Below are positions 28,726-37,470 of a stretch of 64,000 nt of DNA, in pieces (position 1 is the stretch's first letter; each line of letters starts with the position of its first letter). Source of the stretch: Roseiflexus sp. (GTDB taxonomy: Bacteria; Chloroflexota; Chloroflexia; Chloroflexales; Roseiflexaceae). The position numbers were made by a program, and so were the translations under genes. The stretch spans positions 26,943 to 90,942 of the forward strand of contig JANXAL010000084.1 of NCBI GenBank assembly GCA_025062325.1, given 5' to 3'. Under the pieces are notes generated by a model. It saw only the letters and a list, made by a program, of their open reading frames with translations. It did not search any database and was not told where the DNA came from.

Positions 28726-31344
28726 CTAGCGCGAAGGCTCGATCCTGATAATGCGCGCCGCGTGACCATCGAGCGAAAATGCATCTGTGATCAGATAGTT
28801 GTGCGAGACCTTGAAAGGTATGTCTACACCCGTATCTGCATCAATGAGACGTTGAGGCGCCTTATCGAACCCTATTGCGCGCCAATCGATAGTTAATACC
28901 GTCGTTGTTGCATTCTCTGCTGTGTTGTACATCGTCAAATAATCCTTGCCAAAGCGTTCGATAAGGATGCCATTCGTGGCAAATGCGTATGGAACCGGCT
29001 GCCAACCGGCGACATTCAACGCATGAACGGTATGCAGATGACGCTGATATGCCTGCATTGCTCGTTGACCGGGCGGATCGCTCCATAAATATCGATCTTG
29101 CTTAGGACCATACCTGTCGATGTTGATATAGATTCCTTTTGCGGTGTAGAGCGGAAGATAGCGGCGAATCTGATCCAGAAATTCGTCATCACGAGTTGCA
29201 CGATCGAAAGGAACCGTGAATGTGACAGGTCGCTGATTCGCCGCCATTCGTATCCGATTGATCAGGCGCACTTTGTTCGCCAATGTCTCATCGTAAAACT
29301 CGTCGACTAATCGTCCGTCGCGTTCAATTTTGACAAATTCCTCTACGATATAATCCGATTCCTGATATAGAATTCCGCTGATCGGCGCGCCGCTCGTCGC
29401 AATCGGCGCATCGTCGGGCAGCGAGGCGCGCAGCGCGCGTAGAAACCCTAGCGTTGTCAAATGTTCGAGCGCCACGACGCGACCGGTCGCGCGGTCGTAG
29501 CTGAGCGGCAACGACGCTACGCGCAGCGCGCGCGGGTTGAAATCAGGGCGCAAATAGACCCCGACAGTGTCCACGGCGACGCCGTGATAGAGATTTGTTC
29601 CCTCTTCGGGATGCGTATCAAGGTATGCCGGACCATAGAGGCCGTTGGCGCGCTTGACCACTTCCAGGTTCAATTCGCCAAAGTTGCGCACAATCGTGGG
29701 AGCGGATGTGGTGCGAGGCTCATTCGACAACACTGCATCAATGCCGGGGTCAGGATTGATGCCGTCGAAGAGGCAACGGCGAACCCCTGGTTCCCACGGC
29801 ACTTCAATGATCATCGAGGCGAAACTTATCGAATTGAGCCAGCGTCCGTCCGCGTCCTGCAGCAGCGACGCTTCAAATGGCGCAGGCAGACGAAACTTGC
29901 CGATCAGAAAGTTCGGTCCGTCGCTGACCGTCATCTGATACGCCTCGACGCGCTGCCAACCGCTGCCCCGCTCGCGATCAAGCACTGGCCCATACATCTT
30001 TCCGCTGCTTCGTTGTCTGGTGCAGGTCGCAAATGGATACGAACCGGTGCACGTTTCAGCAAACGGCTGCCGCCCCTGATCAATATCCCTATACAGAGCA
30101 AGGCAGGCGGCAATATCCGTTTCCCAGGACTCGTCGCTTCCTCCAGTTGCGGGGTAGACTTTCAGTCGCATACCCCGGTCGTAGTACCCATGGGGCCAGA
30201 TATAGACCAGGTCATCGACGCCGAAACGCCGGTTCTGCGCCTTGTACCGTCCCCAGACGGCGCCGATCCGATAGTCGTGCGGGTTGGGAAAGGCGTCGTA
30301 ACTGTACTCCTCCAGCACAACCATGGTCGTTTTGCGCGGCAATCGGCCAATGTGCGCTTGAGGATAAATGGCAATATATTTCGCGTATGCTGAGCGCAAC
30401 CCCCAAGACGGTTCATCCGGCACGAAGAGTGACAGCGCAAAGGACACTGTGTTCTTGAAGCGAATGTGCTCGTTGTAGATGCCGAGATGGAAACATGCAT
30501 CATACGAGCGACGCTGCGCATCGTAACGAACATAATATGTCGCCGGTCGGTCAGGATTAATAGAAAGCGCCAGACCCAAATGATCATCGCTAATAAGATT
30601 GATTCCGTTCAGGTTTATATCGAGATCCGTTTTCATATGAAATGTGCCATCTCCGAACGATCCGATATCTATCAATGGTTGAAGGACCGTTTTGTACGGA
30701 TCTCGCCGTTCCACGATCTTTTCGCGGTCATCGAGATGGTGGTACCAATACTTACCAATAAGATCGATAGGAATTTGCAGACAGGCTTCGAGAGCACGAG
30801 ACGGTGTCGAGAGATCAGTATTCGTGATGGTAACCGCAAGATCGATCCGATTCGGATGCTCCGTCCACGTCTCGACGACCTGCAGCGCAGAGGCGCGGCT
30901 CTCGCGGGTAATCACCAGGGCGTTGGCGCTCCGCTCCGAGCGTACAACCGATGCACTGCGAGGATCGAGCATTGTCTGCCCCCAGGGATCGAAGAGATGG
31001 ACGGCAATGGTGTCGCCTGCCAACGGAAAGGTGCGCTGCTGGACTTCGATGCGCGTGAACCGGTTTTCCCGGCTGTCAAACATCAGCGCCAGCCCATCCC
31101 TTGTTCGCAGCGTTATTACCCTGGTCGCCGCATCCGGAAGCATCTCAGTCAATGCCGCAGTAGCCGTCGGCACGACAGTTGGCGATGCGGCGACTAGCGT
31201 TGCTGAAGCAGCGGCTGGCACACCGGTAGCCTGCGGTCTGATCGTGGGCGCAGTCGCGCTTTCCGATCCGCACGCGGCAATCACTGCGACCAGCAGCGCT
31301 ACACTGGCGATCCATCCCCCGATTTTCAGCAGGACTGGATTCAT
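28726..31344 (-). CDS. large surface lipoprotein, glycoside-hydrolase-like, function unknown
   Basis: The 872-residue product has a lipoprotein signal peptide (about 1-25) with the lipobox AVIAAC and lipidated Cys25, then a Thr/Ala/Pro-rich linker to about residue 75. The N-terminal part (about 77-330) starts ITLRTRDGLALMFDSRENRF and looks like a carbohydrate-binding beta-sandwich; the middle resembles a TIM barrel, with VLEEYSYDAFPNPHDYR, FDGINPDPGIDAVLS and KGIYINIDRYGPKQDR; the end (about 780-872) looks like a small beta-sandwich. This is the layout of many glycosidases, but I cannot assign a GH family or catalytic acids. It lies between the adaptor and flippase genes, so it may process or hold the exported glycan. 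Function is inference. Confidence 0.6.
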   Translation of the reverse strand: MNPVLLKIGGWIASVALLVAVIAACGSESATAPTIRPQATGVPAAASATLVAASPTVVPTATAALTEMLPDAATRVITLRTRDGLALMFDSRENRFTRIEVQQRTFPLAGDTIAVHLFDPWGQTMLDPRSASVVRSERSANALVITRESRASALQVVETWTEHPNRIDLAVTITNTDLSTPSRALEACLQIPIDLIGKYWYHHLDDREKIVERRDPYKTVLQPLIDIGSFGDGTFHMKTDLDINLNGINLISDDHLGLALSINPDRPATYYVRYDAQRRSYDACFHLGIYNEHIRFKNTVSFALSLFVPDEPSWGLRSAYAKYIAIYPQAHIGRLPRKTTMVVLEEYSYDAFPNPHDYRIGAVWGRYKAQNRRFGVDDLVYIWPHGYYDRGMRLKVYPATGGSDESWETDIAACLALYRDIDQGRQPFAETCTGSYPFATCTRQRSSGKMYGPVLDRERGSGWQRVEAYQMTVSDGPNFLIGKFRLPAPFEASLLQDADGRWLNSISFASMIIEVPWEPGVRRCLFDGINPDPGIDAVLSNEPRTTSAPTIVRNFGELNLEVVKRANGLYGPAYLDTHPEEGTNLYHGVAVDTVGVYLRPDFNPRALRVASLPLSYDRATGRVVALEHLTTLGFLRALRASLPDDAPIATSGAPISGILYQESDYIVEEFVKIERDGRLVDEFYDETLANKVRLINRIRMAANQRPVTFTVPFDRATRDDEFLDQIRRYLPLYTAKGIYINIDRYGPKQDRYLWSDPPGQRAMQAYQRHLHTVHALNVAGWQPVPYAFATNGILIERFGKDYLTMYNTAENATTTVLTIDWRAIGFDKAPQRLIDADTGVDIPFKVSHNYLITDAFSLDGHAARIIRIEPSR

Positions 31345-31354
31345 ACGTTCACCG

Positions 31355-32869
31355 TCATTGACCAGAGTGCTGCGGCGTGATCTGCACCTGCGCCGTCATA
31401 TTCCAGCGCAAACGCTCATCTACGCGATCCGGGGTAATAAAGACGGTGTACAGCGTCACGTCTCCGTCCTGACTGGTTCCCAGCGGCTTGATGCCAGTCA
31501 CTTTGCCGGGAATTTCGAGGCCCGGCATTGAATTCAGGCGGATGATGGCAGGATCGCCTTCGCGCAGGCGCGTGACGCTCAGTTCGCTCAGGTTGGTGGT
31601 TTCGACACGCCAGGTGCGCACATCGGCCAGGCGTACTGCAATGAGCTGCGGATCGGCAACCTCACCAGCCTTAATATTGAGCGACGCGACCACGCCCGCT
31701 ATCGGCGCACGCAGAATTGCGCGCTCAAGTGCGAGTTCTGCCTGCTTGAGCGCCACCTCCGCTTCCTCAACGCGCGCACGAGCCAGGGCAGCCTCCGCCG
31801 GTCGCGCGCCTGCCAGCAATCGCTCCAGCTCGGCTTCGGCGATTGCCACTTCCGCTCTGGCGGCCTCGATAGCGCCGGCACGCTGTTCACCCCGAAGGCG
31901 CGCCAGATCATCCTCTGCCTGGGCGACAGCCGCACGCGCTGCAGCAAGTTGGTCTGGGTCAGGACCGGTCAGCGCACGATCAAGACGCGCTCTGGCTGCT
32001 TCAACGCGAGCTTCGGCAGCGGCGATGCCGGTTCGCTCCGCCTGGAGTGCGGCTTCATACGCCACCCGCGCCTGCTCGAGCGCTTTCTCGGCATTTTCCA
32101 TTGCCAACCGCGCGCTGATTTCCCGTGTCCGTTGTTCGGCTGTCAGTGGTTCTGAGCGCGCCTGGTTTTCATCGCGAACGCGAGCGTACTCAGTTTGACG
32201 GTCGCGCAGCAGATTGGCGGCCTGTTCCATCTGCAAGCGCAGCGTCGTCTTTTCGAGCGCCAGGCGATCGCGGGTCGCTTGCAGATCGGCTTCCGCTTGA
32301 CGCAGTTCAGCACGCAGTGCGCGCACATCTGCCGGATTTGGTCCTGCTTCCAGGCGTGCGAGCACAGCCCGCGCTGCATCGAGCCGCGCCTGAGCGGCAG
32401 CTCTCGCGTGCGGCGTCACGGCGCCGCTTACTTCGCGCAATCGCGCCTGCGCGCGCGCCAGGTTCGCCTGAGCACGCTGAATATCGGCGGGCGTCGCTGT
32501 GCTGGCAAGCAATTCATAGCTCGCCTGCGCCGCTGCCAAATTGGCGCGCGCCTGAGCGAGGCGCAGTTCTAATTCGCTCGTGTCCAGGCGCAGCAACGGA
32601 TCACCGGCCCGGACCATGTCGCCCTCACGCACCAGGACTTCGCGTACAATTCCTCGCTGTTCAACCCGTAGATCAACATGACTGGCAGGCGCCACAATGC
32701 CGCTCGCAACGATTGGGTGCGTCGCCTGCACAGCAATCGGCGGCGGTGCGCTTTCTGCTGAAGCCTCCGCCCTTGATGGCGTCGCTGTTCGACTATATGC
32801 AACCAGCGCGCCGCCTATCAGGAGGACGATAGCCAGCGCTCCAGCAGCAATTCTGGATATGGGCAACAC
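31355..32869 (-). CDS. HlyD/MacA-like periplasmic adaptor (membrane fusion protein)
   Basis: The 504 residues have one N-terminal membrane anchor (about 6-24), the first half of a biotinyl-lipoyl domain (REVLVREGDMVRAGDPLLRL), a very long Ala/Arg/Glu-rich coiled coil (about 95-370), the second lipoyl half (LRAPIAGVVASLNIKAGEV) and a beta-barrel C-terminus. Adaptors of this kind join an inner-membrane pump to an outer component. No pump gene is next to it. The frame opens with a TTG at 32935, but GTG 32869 has GGAGG seven bases upstream and gives a typical N-terminus. The coiled coil is longer than in most MacA proteins. It follows the chain-length gene in the polysaccharide set. Confidence 0.82.
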   Translation of the reverse strand: MLPISRIAAGALAIVLLIGGALVAYSRTATPSRAEASAESAPPPIAVQATHPIVASGIVAPASHVDLRVEQRGIVREVLVREGDMVRAGDPLLRLDTSELELRLAQARANLAAAQASYELLASTATPADIQRAQANLARAQARLREVSGAVTPHARAAAQARLDAARAVLARLEAGPNPADVRALRAELRQAEADLQATRDRLALEKTTLRLQMEQAANLLRDRQTEYARVRDENQARSEPLTAEQRTREISARLAMENAEKALEQARVAYEAALQAERTGIAAAEARVEAARARLDRALTGPDPDQLAAARAAVAQAEDDLARLRGEQRAGAIEAARAEVAIAEAELERLLAGARPAEAALARARVEEAEVALKQAELALERAILRAPIAGVVASLNIKAGEVADPQLIAVRLADVRTWRVETTNLSELSVTRLREGDPAIIRLNSMPGLEIPGKVTGIKPLGTSQDGDVTLYTVFITPDRVDERLRWNMTAQVQITPQHSGQ

Positions 32870-32958
32870 CCTAGCACCTCCTTCCGTGTGCCGACAATAT
32901 TCCTTGATCCGACACTTTCGCGTCGCTAGAGTCAAGCCTTATGAAGGATGCAGGCGTT

Positions 32959-34407
32959 CTAATCAGAAGATTGGGACGACGCAGCAGGCGGTGACGGCAG
33001 CGGGGCGTCGTGCGAATGGCTCAATGATGCGAACATGCGCTTTCCGGGCGCATGCCGCGACACGACTGTCAACAACGGAGCATGGATCAGAGGGACTATA
33101 TCGTGATCTGTCACGCCAGTCAGCACAGCGCCTAGGAGATGGATGCGCGCCTGATCCAGGATGGTGCGCGCCGCTGCTGCAGCGGCGCTCTTGGTCGCCT
33201 CAGCGCGTATTACAAGGAGTGCAGCATCAATGCTTCGCGCCAGGATCAGCGTCTCGGAGGCGCTGAGGAGTGCGGGAGCAGCAACGATGATCAGATCGGC
33301 ATGCTGATGCAGTTCGCTGATGCTCTCACCTAGCCAGCGCGAGTTGAATAGGACAAGGGGATTCGTTGTCGGTTTACCGCCAGGGAGCAGCATCAGATTG
33401 GCGACCGACGTCGGCAGCAGATAACGATAGACAGGCAAATACCGAGCAGACTCGAGCATGTCACGCAAACCAGCGTCCCCCTGCAGATTGAACCAGGAAT
33501 GCAACGTCGGTTGGCGCAGATCGCCATCGACCAGAACGATGCGCTGACCAAGTTGGGCACAGACGGTGGCCAGGCGAATAGCCACCACGTGAGTATCTGC
33601 CAGCGGCTCTGCGCTTGTCACCATGAGCGAGCGCGCCGGATGATCGGCCAGCGCGTTGCGCAGGCGCACTGCCAGCATACGGTACGCCTCTCCAGACAGG
33701 GCATCTCCCTCGTCAACCAACTGCTGCGCATCACGGGCCAGTGAACGGGCATTGACGCCTGCCAGAACCGGCGCCCCAACCACACGCTCAGCTTCGGCGC
33801 CGTCTTTGATCGACTCATCAACATATTCCCGCACCAGCGCGATGCCGAACATGCTAAGCAATCCGAAAATCAGGCCCAGCAGCGTATTACGCAACACCTT
33901 CGGACTTGCCGGGACAGGATCGGGTTGGGCAGGCTCCGCGACGCTCAGCCCACGCTCACCGCTCGCATACGCGCCCGTGAGCAATTGGCGATCCTGTTCC
34001 CGCAGGAGCCGCACCAGTTCATTAGCGATGTCAGCGGCGCGCTGGGGTGATCGATCATATGCGGTCACAACAATGAGCTGGGTGTCACGAATGGTCGAAA
34101 CCCGCACGTTCCGCATCAACCGTTCGGGAGTCGTTTCAAGCCGAAGGTTGGCAATGACCGTCTCATACAGCGGTCGCTTCTTCAGGAGTTCCGCGTAGGT
34201 GCGCGTTAACTGCTGACTCATCAGCACAGATTCGTAACTTGGCGCTGCTAGTCCGCGATTTTGATTGACGAGCAACGTGGTTGAGGCCTGATACATGGGC
34301 GCTTGAAGCACACTGATGATCAGTGCAAGCAGCCCCACGAATCCGCTGCCTGCAACTATCATCCGCCACTGCCTGCGCATTAACCGACGCACAAATCGTA
34401 CGTCCAT
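32959..34407 (-). CDS. Wzz-domain / BY-kinase-like protein with degenerate ATPase domain
   Basis: The 482 residues have a Wzz chain-length domain framed by two membrane segments (16-36 and 174-193) fused to a CpsD/BY-kinase-like domain (about 240-440). The second signature VDGDLRQP (293-300) is present, but the Walker A place reads SAEPLADTHV (265-274) instead of the PGEGKST type, so the ATP-binding Lys is lost, and the Walker B place reads IIVAAPAL (373-380) without its Asp. The C-terminus lacks a Tyr cluster. It is therefore probably a scaffold that sets polymer length and not an active kinase. ATG 34407 has GGAGGAGAG upstream; the frame opens at 34455. First gene of the set. Confidence 0.85.
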   Translation of the reverse strand: MDVRFVRRLMRRQWRMIVAGSGFVGLLALIISVLQAPMYQASTTLLVNQNRGLAAPSYESVLMSQQLTRTYAELLKKRPLYETVIANLRLETTPERLMRNVRVSTIRDTQLIVVTAYDRSPQRAADIANELVRLLREQDRQLLTGAYASGERGLSVAEPAQPDPVPASPKVLRNTLLGLIFGLLSMFGIALVREYVDESIKDGAEAERVVGAPVLAGVNARSLARDAQQLVDEGDALSGEAYRMLAVRLRNALADHPARSLMVTSAEPLADTHVVAIRLATVCAQLGQRIVLVDGDLRQPTLHSWFNLQGDAGLRDMLESARYLPVYRYLLPTSVANLMLLPGGKPTTNPLVLFNSRWLGESISELHQHADLIIVAAPALLSASETLILARSIDAALLVIRAEATKSAAAAAARTILDQARIHLLGAVLTGVTDHDIVPLIHAPLLTVVSRHAPGKRMFASLSHSHDAPLPSPPAASSQSSD

Positions 34408-35212
34408 TCCATCTCTCCTCCTGCACACAACACCGCGCCAGAGCTGATAGCACATGTCACGGTCGCCCCTCGGCGTGGGGATGAGCGAACTGTCACGAAC
34501 CAGACGGTCGGGGTCTGCTCCAGGGTCATACAGTCCTGCGTCAGACCTTTCGGTCAGACGACCGCTTAACCTGGACTCCTGATCCGGCGCGCTGTAGGGT
34601 TACTGGACGAGGGAAGGAAGCCGTGCTCGATGAGGGAAGAAAGCAATTGTTGTCTGCGCATTACTGTAGCAGAGGAAGATAAATAACATCTTGCTGCTGT
34701 TCATCTCAATCGTGACATTTTTTTAATTTCAGAGGGGCGATTCGTTTAAAACCTATTAATTTTCGGTGTAAATGTGCGAGTCTGTAAGGTAATTTTTTGC
34801 TCATATGCGCACCCTTTATTCCAAATTCATGAGCAGGCTGTCAAGTGCAAGGCAACCTTTCTCCTGATCATGACGGGGTGTATGGCGATAATTTCCCTTT
34901 CACGTTGATCAATATGAATAAAATGTCATCATAATCGTATACATGCGGTTATCGCCAGATAACCTGCTCTATGCAATGCTGCACCGCAAAATCTCCGCAG
35001 CGACGGCGCCGTCCCGCCGTCGCGTGCGACGCTGGCAACTCATCGTCCCTCGCCCCTGTCTCTCACTGTCGGTGCGTGCGGAGGCGTATAAACGAATGAC
35101 AGTGAATGACCCGCGCTCATCCCTCGTCGCTTGCCTCCCGTTTTTTGAAAAAAATGAGCACCTTTTCCGCACTTCGACGCCTTGTTTCCTCTCACCTCTC
35201 GAATTCTCTTCC
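34408..35212. other. gene-free AT-rich region upstream of the polysaccharide genes
   Basis: No convincing gene is present. About 34680-34940 is clearly richer in A/T than the surrounding DNA and is the expected control region of the - strand polysaccharide genes. A perfect TTGACA on the - strand lies at 34844-34839, but the sequence 16-18 bases further on (around 34816-34821) is a poor -10, so the promoter may need an activator. The open frame starting at 34943 is not protein-like and runs into the repeat array. Confidence 0.5.
34816..34844 (-). promoter_or_regulatory. weak candidate promoter for the polysaccharide genes
   Basis: TTGACA (consensus -35) on the - strand at 34844-34839 and a poor -10 match GAATAA at 34821-34816, 17 bases apart. 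It points toward the Wzz-like gene, about 400 bases away. Low support because of the -10. Confidence 0.25.
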
Positions 35213-35432
35213 CTCACAAGTGTAGATTTTTTAGCAAGCTCTTACGTTGCATCGCCTGTTTCAGGCAACAGAACGCCCCACCTCCCCCTTCTCCCCTTGT
35301 GGGAGAAGGGGGCAGGGGGGAGCCCACAAGTGTAGATTTTTTAGCAAGCTCTTACGTTGCATCGCCCGTTTCAGGCAACAGAACGCCCCACCTCCCCCTT
35401 CTCCCCTTGTGGGAGAAGGGGGCAGGGGGGAG
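35213..35432 (+). repeat. two tandem 110-bp left-half copies of the MITE-like element
   Basis: Three near-identical segments start at 35213, 35323 and 35433 (period 110). Each begins with (C/T)CACAAGTGTAGATTTTTTAG, passes through a TTGCATCGCC(C/T)GTTTCAGGC block and ends in the 12-bp hairpin core. The first two lack the right half of the element. The overlapping open frames here (for example 35247-35465) are translations of the repeat and not genes. Confidence 0.85.
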
Positions 35433-35608
35433 CTCACAAGTGTAGATTTTTTAGCAAGCTCTTAGGTTGCATCGCCTGTTTCAGGCAACAGGACGCCCCA
35501 CCTCCCCCTTCTCCCCTTGTGGGAGAAGGGGGTAGGGGGGATGAGGGGAACAAGGGCGTCAGGATGCGGCAAACCCGCTTCGCACCCCGAAAAGCCTCCT
35601 CTTGAGAG
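35433..35608 (+). mobile_element. complete MITE-like repeat element (176 bp)
   Basis: Third unit of the tandem array, carrying both ends: left CTCACAAGTGTAGATTTTTT and right end GAAAAGCCTCCTCTTGAGAG, imperfect inverted repeats of each other, around the hairpin core CCCCCTTCTCCC / GGGAGAAGGGGG. Its right end reaches to within about 50 bases of the following lipoprotein start, so it may affect that gene's promoter. Confidence 0.75.
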
Positions 35609-35658
35609 CCGCCCTGTCCTCCAGGACTCGTGGTACTATGGAACGCGCAATATCAGAC

Positions 35659-37470
35659 ATGTACGACAACGGTCTGCTGATGAGACCCGTCTTTCCAGCA
35701 ATATGTATCATTGTTCTTGTCGCTGCGTGCAGCCAGCCCTCTGCGCCGCCTTCACCCACGCCCGCGCCCGCTCGCACGCCGGTCATCCGCCCAATAACGT
35801 CGCCTGCCGATCCGGGGCGCCTGGCGCAACGCGCTACACCGCCGCCAGATACAACGCCGCTCCTGGCAGCGCGTCTGGAGCAGGTCGAAAGGGCGCTGAT
35901 GCGCGCTGAACCGCTTATGCTACTTGAAGGTCTTGATGACGCGCAGGTAGCGGCGTGGCGCCTCGCTGTCGCCGACGAGCGGGTGCGTCAGGCCCTCTCA
36001 ACCGCCGACGGGCGCCTGGTGCGCTCTGAGGTATTCGGCATTTATCGGCTCGGTCCGGCAGATGATGCGCTGGCGAGTGATGAATGCCAGAACCGTGCCT
36101 GCTATCGCGTCGAACTCTATGACTACGCGCGCAACCGCACGGTGATCGCAATTGTTGCGCCGCAGGCGCAGCGCGTTCTTCGCGTGACGGCGCTTGATGA
36201 CACCCAACCGACGATCGTGCCGCGCCACCTGCTCGACCTTGCCGCGCAGATCGCCCTGGCAGCCCCCGAAGTGCGCGAAGAACTCGATCTGCCGCCGGAT
36301 CAGAGCATGATCCAGCAACCGCAGATGAAGGTGCAGTTTCAGGCGACCGCCTGCGAACGTTCGCGCCATCTCTGCACCGCGCCGATCTTCGTCTGGGGCG
36401 ACCGGGCGCTGTGGGTGATCGTCGATCTGGTCGATTACACGATCATTGGATTGCGCTGGACTGACCTGGGCGCCTCGAGCCGCCGTCCCGTCACCGAGCA
36501 ACGTCTGCAGGACGATGTAGTGATGGCGCGCTTCTGCGACCAGAAAACCGACTTGCGCCGCGATGGCTGGTCGTTGCGCTATCTGCTGACTAGCACTGAT
36601 GGGCTGCGCATCGAAGATGTGCGCTTCAACGACACGCCGGTGTTGCGCAGCGCCAAACTCGTCGATATTCACATCAGCTATTCGCAGCAAGAAGGGTTCG
36701 GCTACAGCGATGCGCTGGGATGCCCGGCATTCTCGGCGGCTGCGGTAGTCGCGTGGGACGGTCCGCAGATCGAGGAGATTCGTTCCTCAAGCGGCATTGA
36801 GGGCTTCGCGCTGGTGCAACGTTTCCGCAGCGAGTTCTGGCCCACGCCGTGCAACTATGCGTATCGTCAGCGCTACGAGTTCTATCGGGACGGCAGTTTT
36901 CGCATCGTGTTCGTGAATGAAGGGCGCGGTTGCGGCAACGATGGGATGTATCGTCCGGTTATGCGCATTGCCCTGGCGGACGACCAGTACACGTTTTCTG
37001 AATGGGACGGCGCCAGCTGGCGTGACTGGACAACCGAAGGATGGCAGGTACAGCGCGACATCACGCCGTACACGCCGGAGGGATTTCAGTATCGGATCAT
37101 CAATGCCGCCGGGCGTGGGTGGTACATTGCACCGGGGCGAGGGCAGTTTGGTGATGGTGGACGCGGCGACAACGCCTATCTCTATGCCGTGCGCGGCGAC
37201 GCTGACCGAGACGAGGGTGAGAGCGACCTGCCAACGCTCGGCGATTGCTGCAACACCGACGAGCGTCAGGGACCGGAGCGGTTTCTGACGCCGCCCGAGT
37301 TGCTGGAGCGCGCGCCGCTCGTCATCTGGTATGTGCCGCAACTGAAGAACTCGGATACGCCCGGCGCCGAATACTGCTGGGCGGATTCTGTGCTGAGCGA
37401 AGGGGTCTTCGTGCCGCGCATCTGGCCCTGCGCCGCTGGCCCGCTGTTTGTACCGATGGGAGGCGGATGA
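35659..37470 (+). CDS. lipoprotein with copper-amine-oxidase-like fold lacking copper ligands
   Basis: The 603 residues start with a lipoprotein signal (lipobox VLVAAC, Cys24) and a Pro/Thr linker. From about residue 300 the sequence follows the catalytic domain of copper amine oxidases: GWSLRYLLTSTDGLRIEDV, FNDTPVLRSAKLVDIHISY, a NYAY at 399-402 in the place of the TPQ motif NY(D/E)Y, then RYEFYRDGSF, and near the end PLVIWYVPQLKNSD. The His-x-His copper motif expected about 50 residues after the TPQ site is replaced by the MYRPVMRI region, and the third His is missing too. It is thus a non-copper paralogue, perhaps structural or binding. The start is uncertain (35638 or 35680 possible). Its stop overlaps the next start by four bases. 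Confidence 0.7.
   Translation: MYDNGLLMRPVFPAICIIVLVAACSQPSAPPSPTPAPARTPVIRPITSPADPGRLAQRATPPPDTTPLLAARLEQVERALMRAEPLMLLEGLDDAQVAAWRLAVADERVRQALSTADGRLVRSEVFGIYRLGPADDALASDECQNRACYRVELYDYARNRTVIAIVAPQAQRVLRVTALDDTQPTIVPRHLLDLAAQIALAAPEVREELDLPPDQSMIQQPQMKVQFQATACERSRHLCTAPIFVWGDRALWVIVDLVDYTIIGLRWTDLGASSRRPVTEQRLQDDVVMARFCDQKTDLRRDGWSLRYLLTSTDGLRIEDVRFNDTPVLRSAKLVDIHISYSQQEGFGYSDALGCPAFSAAAVVAWDGPQIEEIRSSSGIEGFALVQRFRSEFWPTPCNYAYRQRYEFYRDGSFRIVFVNEGRGCGNDGMYRPVMRIALADDQYTFSEWDGASWRDWTTEGWQVQRDITPYTPEGFQYRIINAAGRGWYIAPGRGQFGDGGRGDNAYLYAVRGDADRDEGESDLPTLGDCCNTDERQGPERFLTPPELLERAPLVIWYVPQLKNSDTPGAEYCWADSVLSEGVFVPRIWPCAAGPLFVPMGGG

Noticed and set aside
29461..31197. Long + strand open frames opposite the large lipoprotein
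   Set aside because: The - strand frame has a clear lipobox and domain-like sequence; the antisense frames have no motifs.
34943..35605. Several open frames (up to 130 codons) in the repeat array
   Set aside because: They are translations of the G/C-rich repeat in different frames, with the same Pro/Gly-rich runs at every copy of the element; no start signals or protein family resemblance.
35213..35608. Possible CRISPR array (regular repeats)
   Set aside because: The 110-bp units abut each other and are similar over their whole length; there are no unique spacers, and the unit has the ends and core of the dispersed element.
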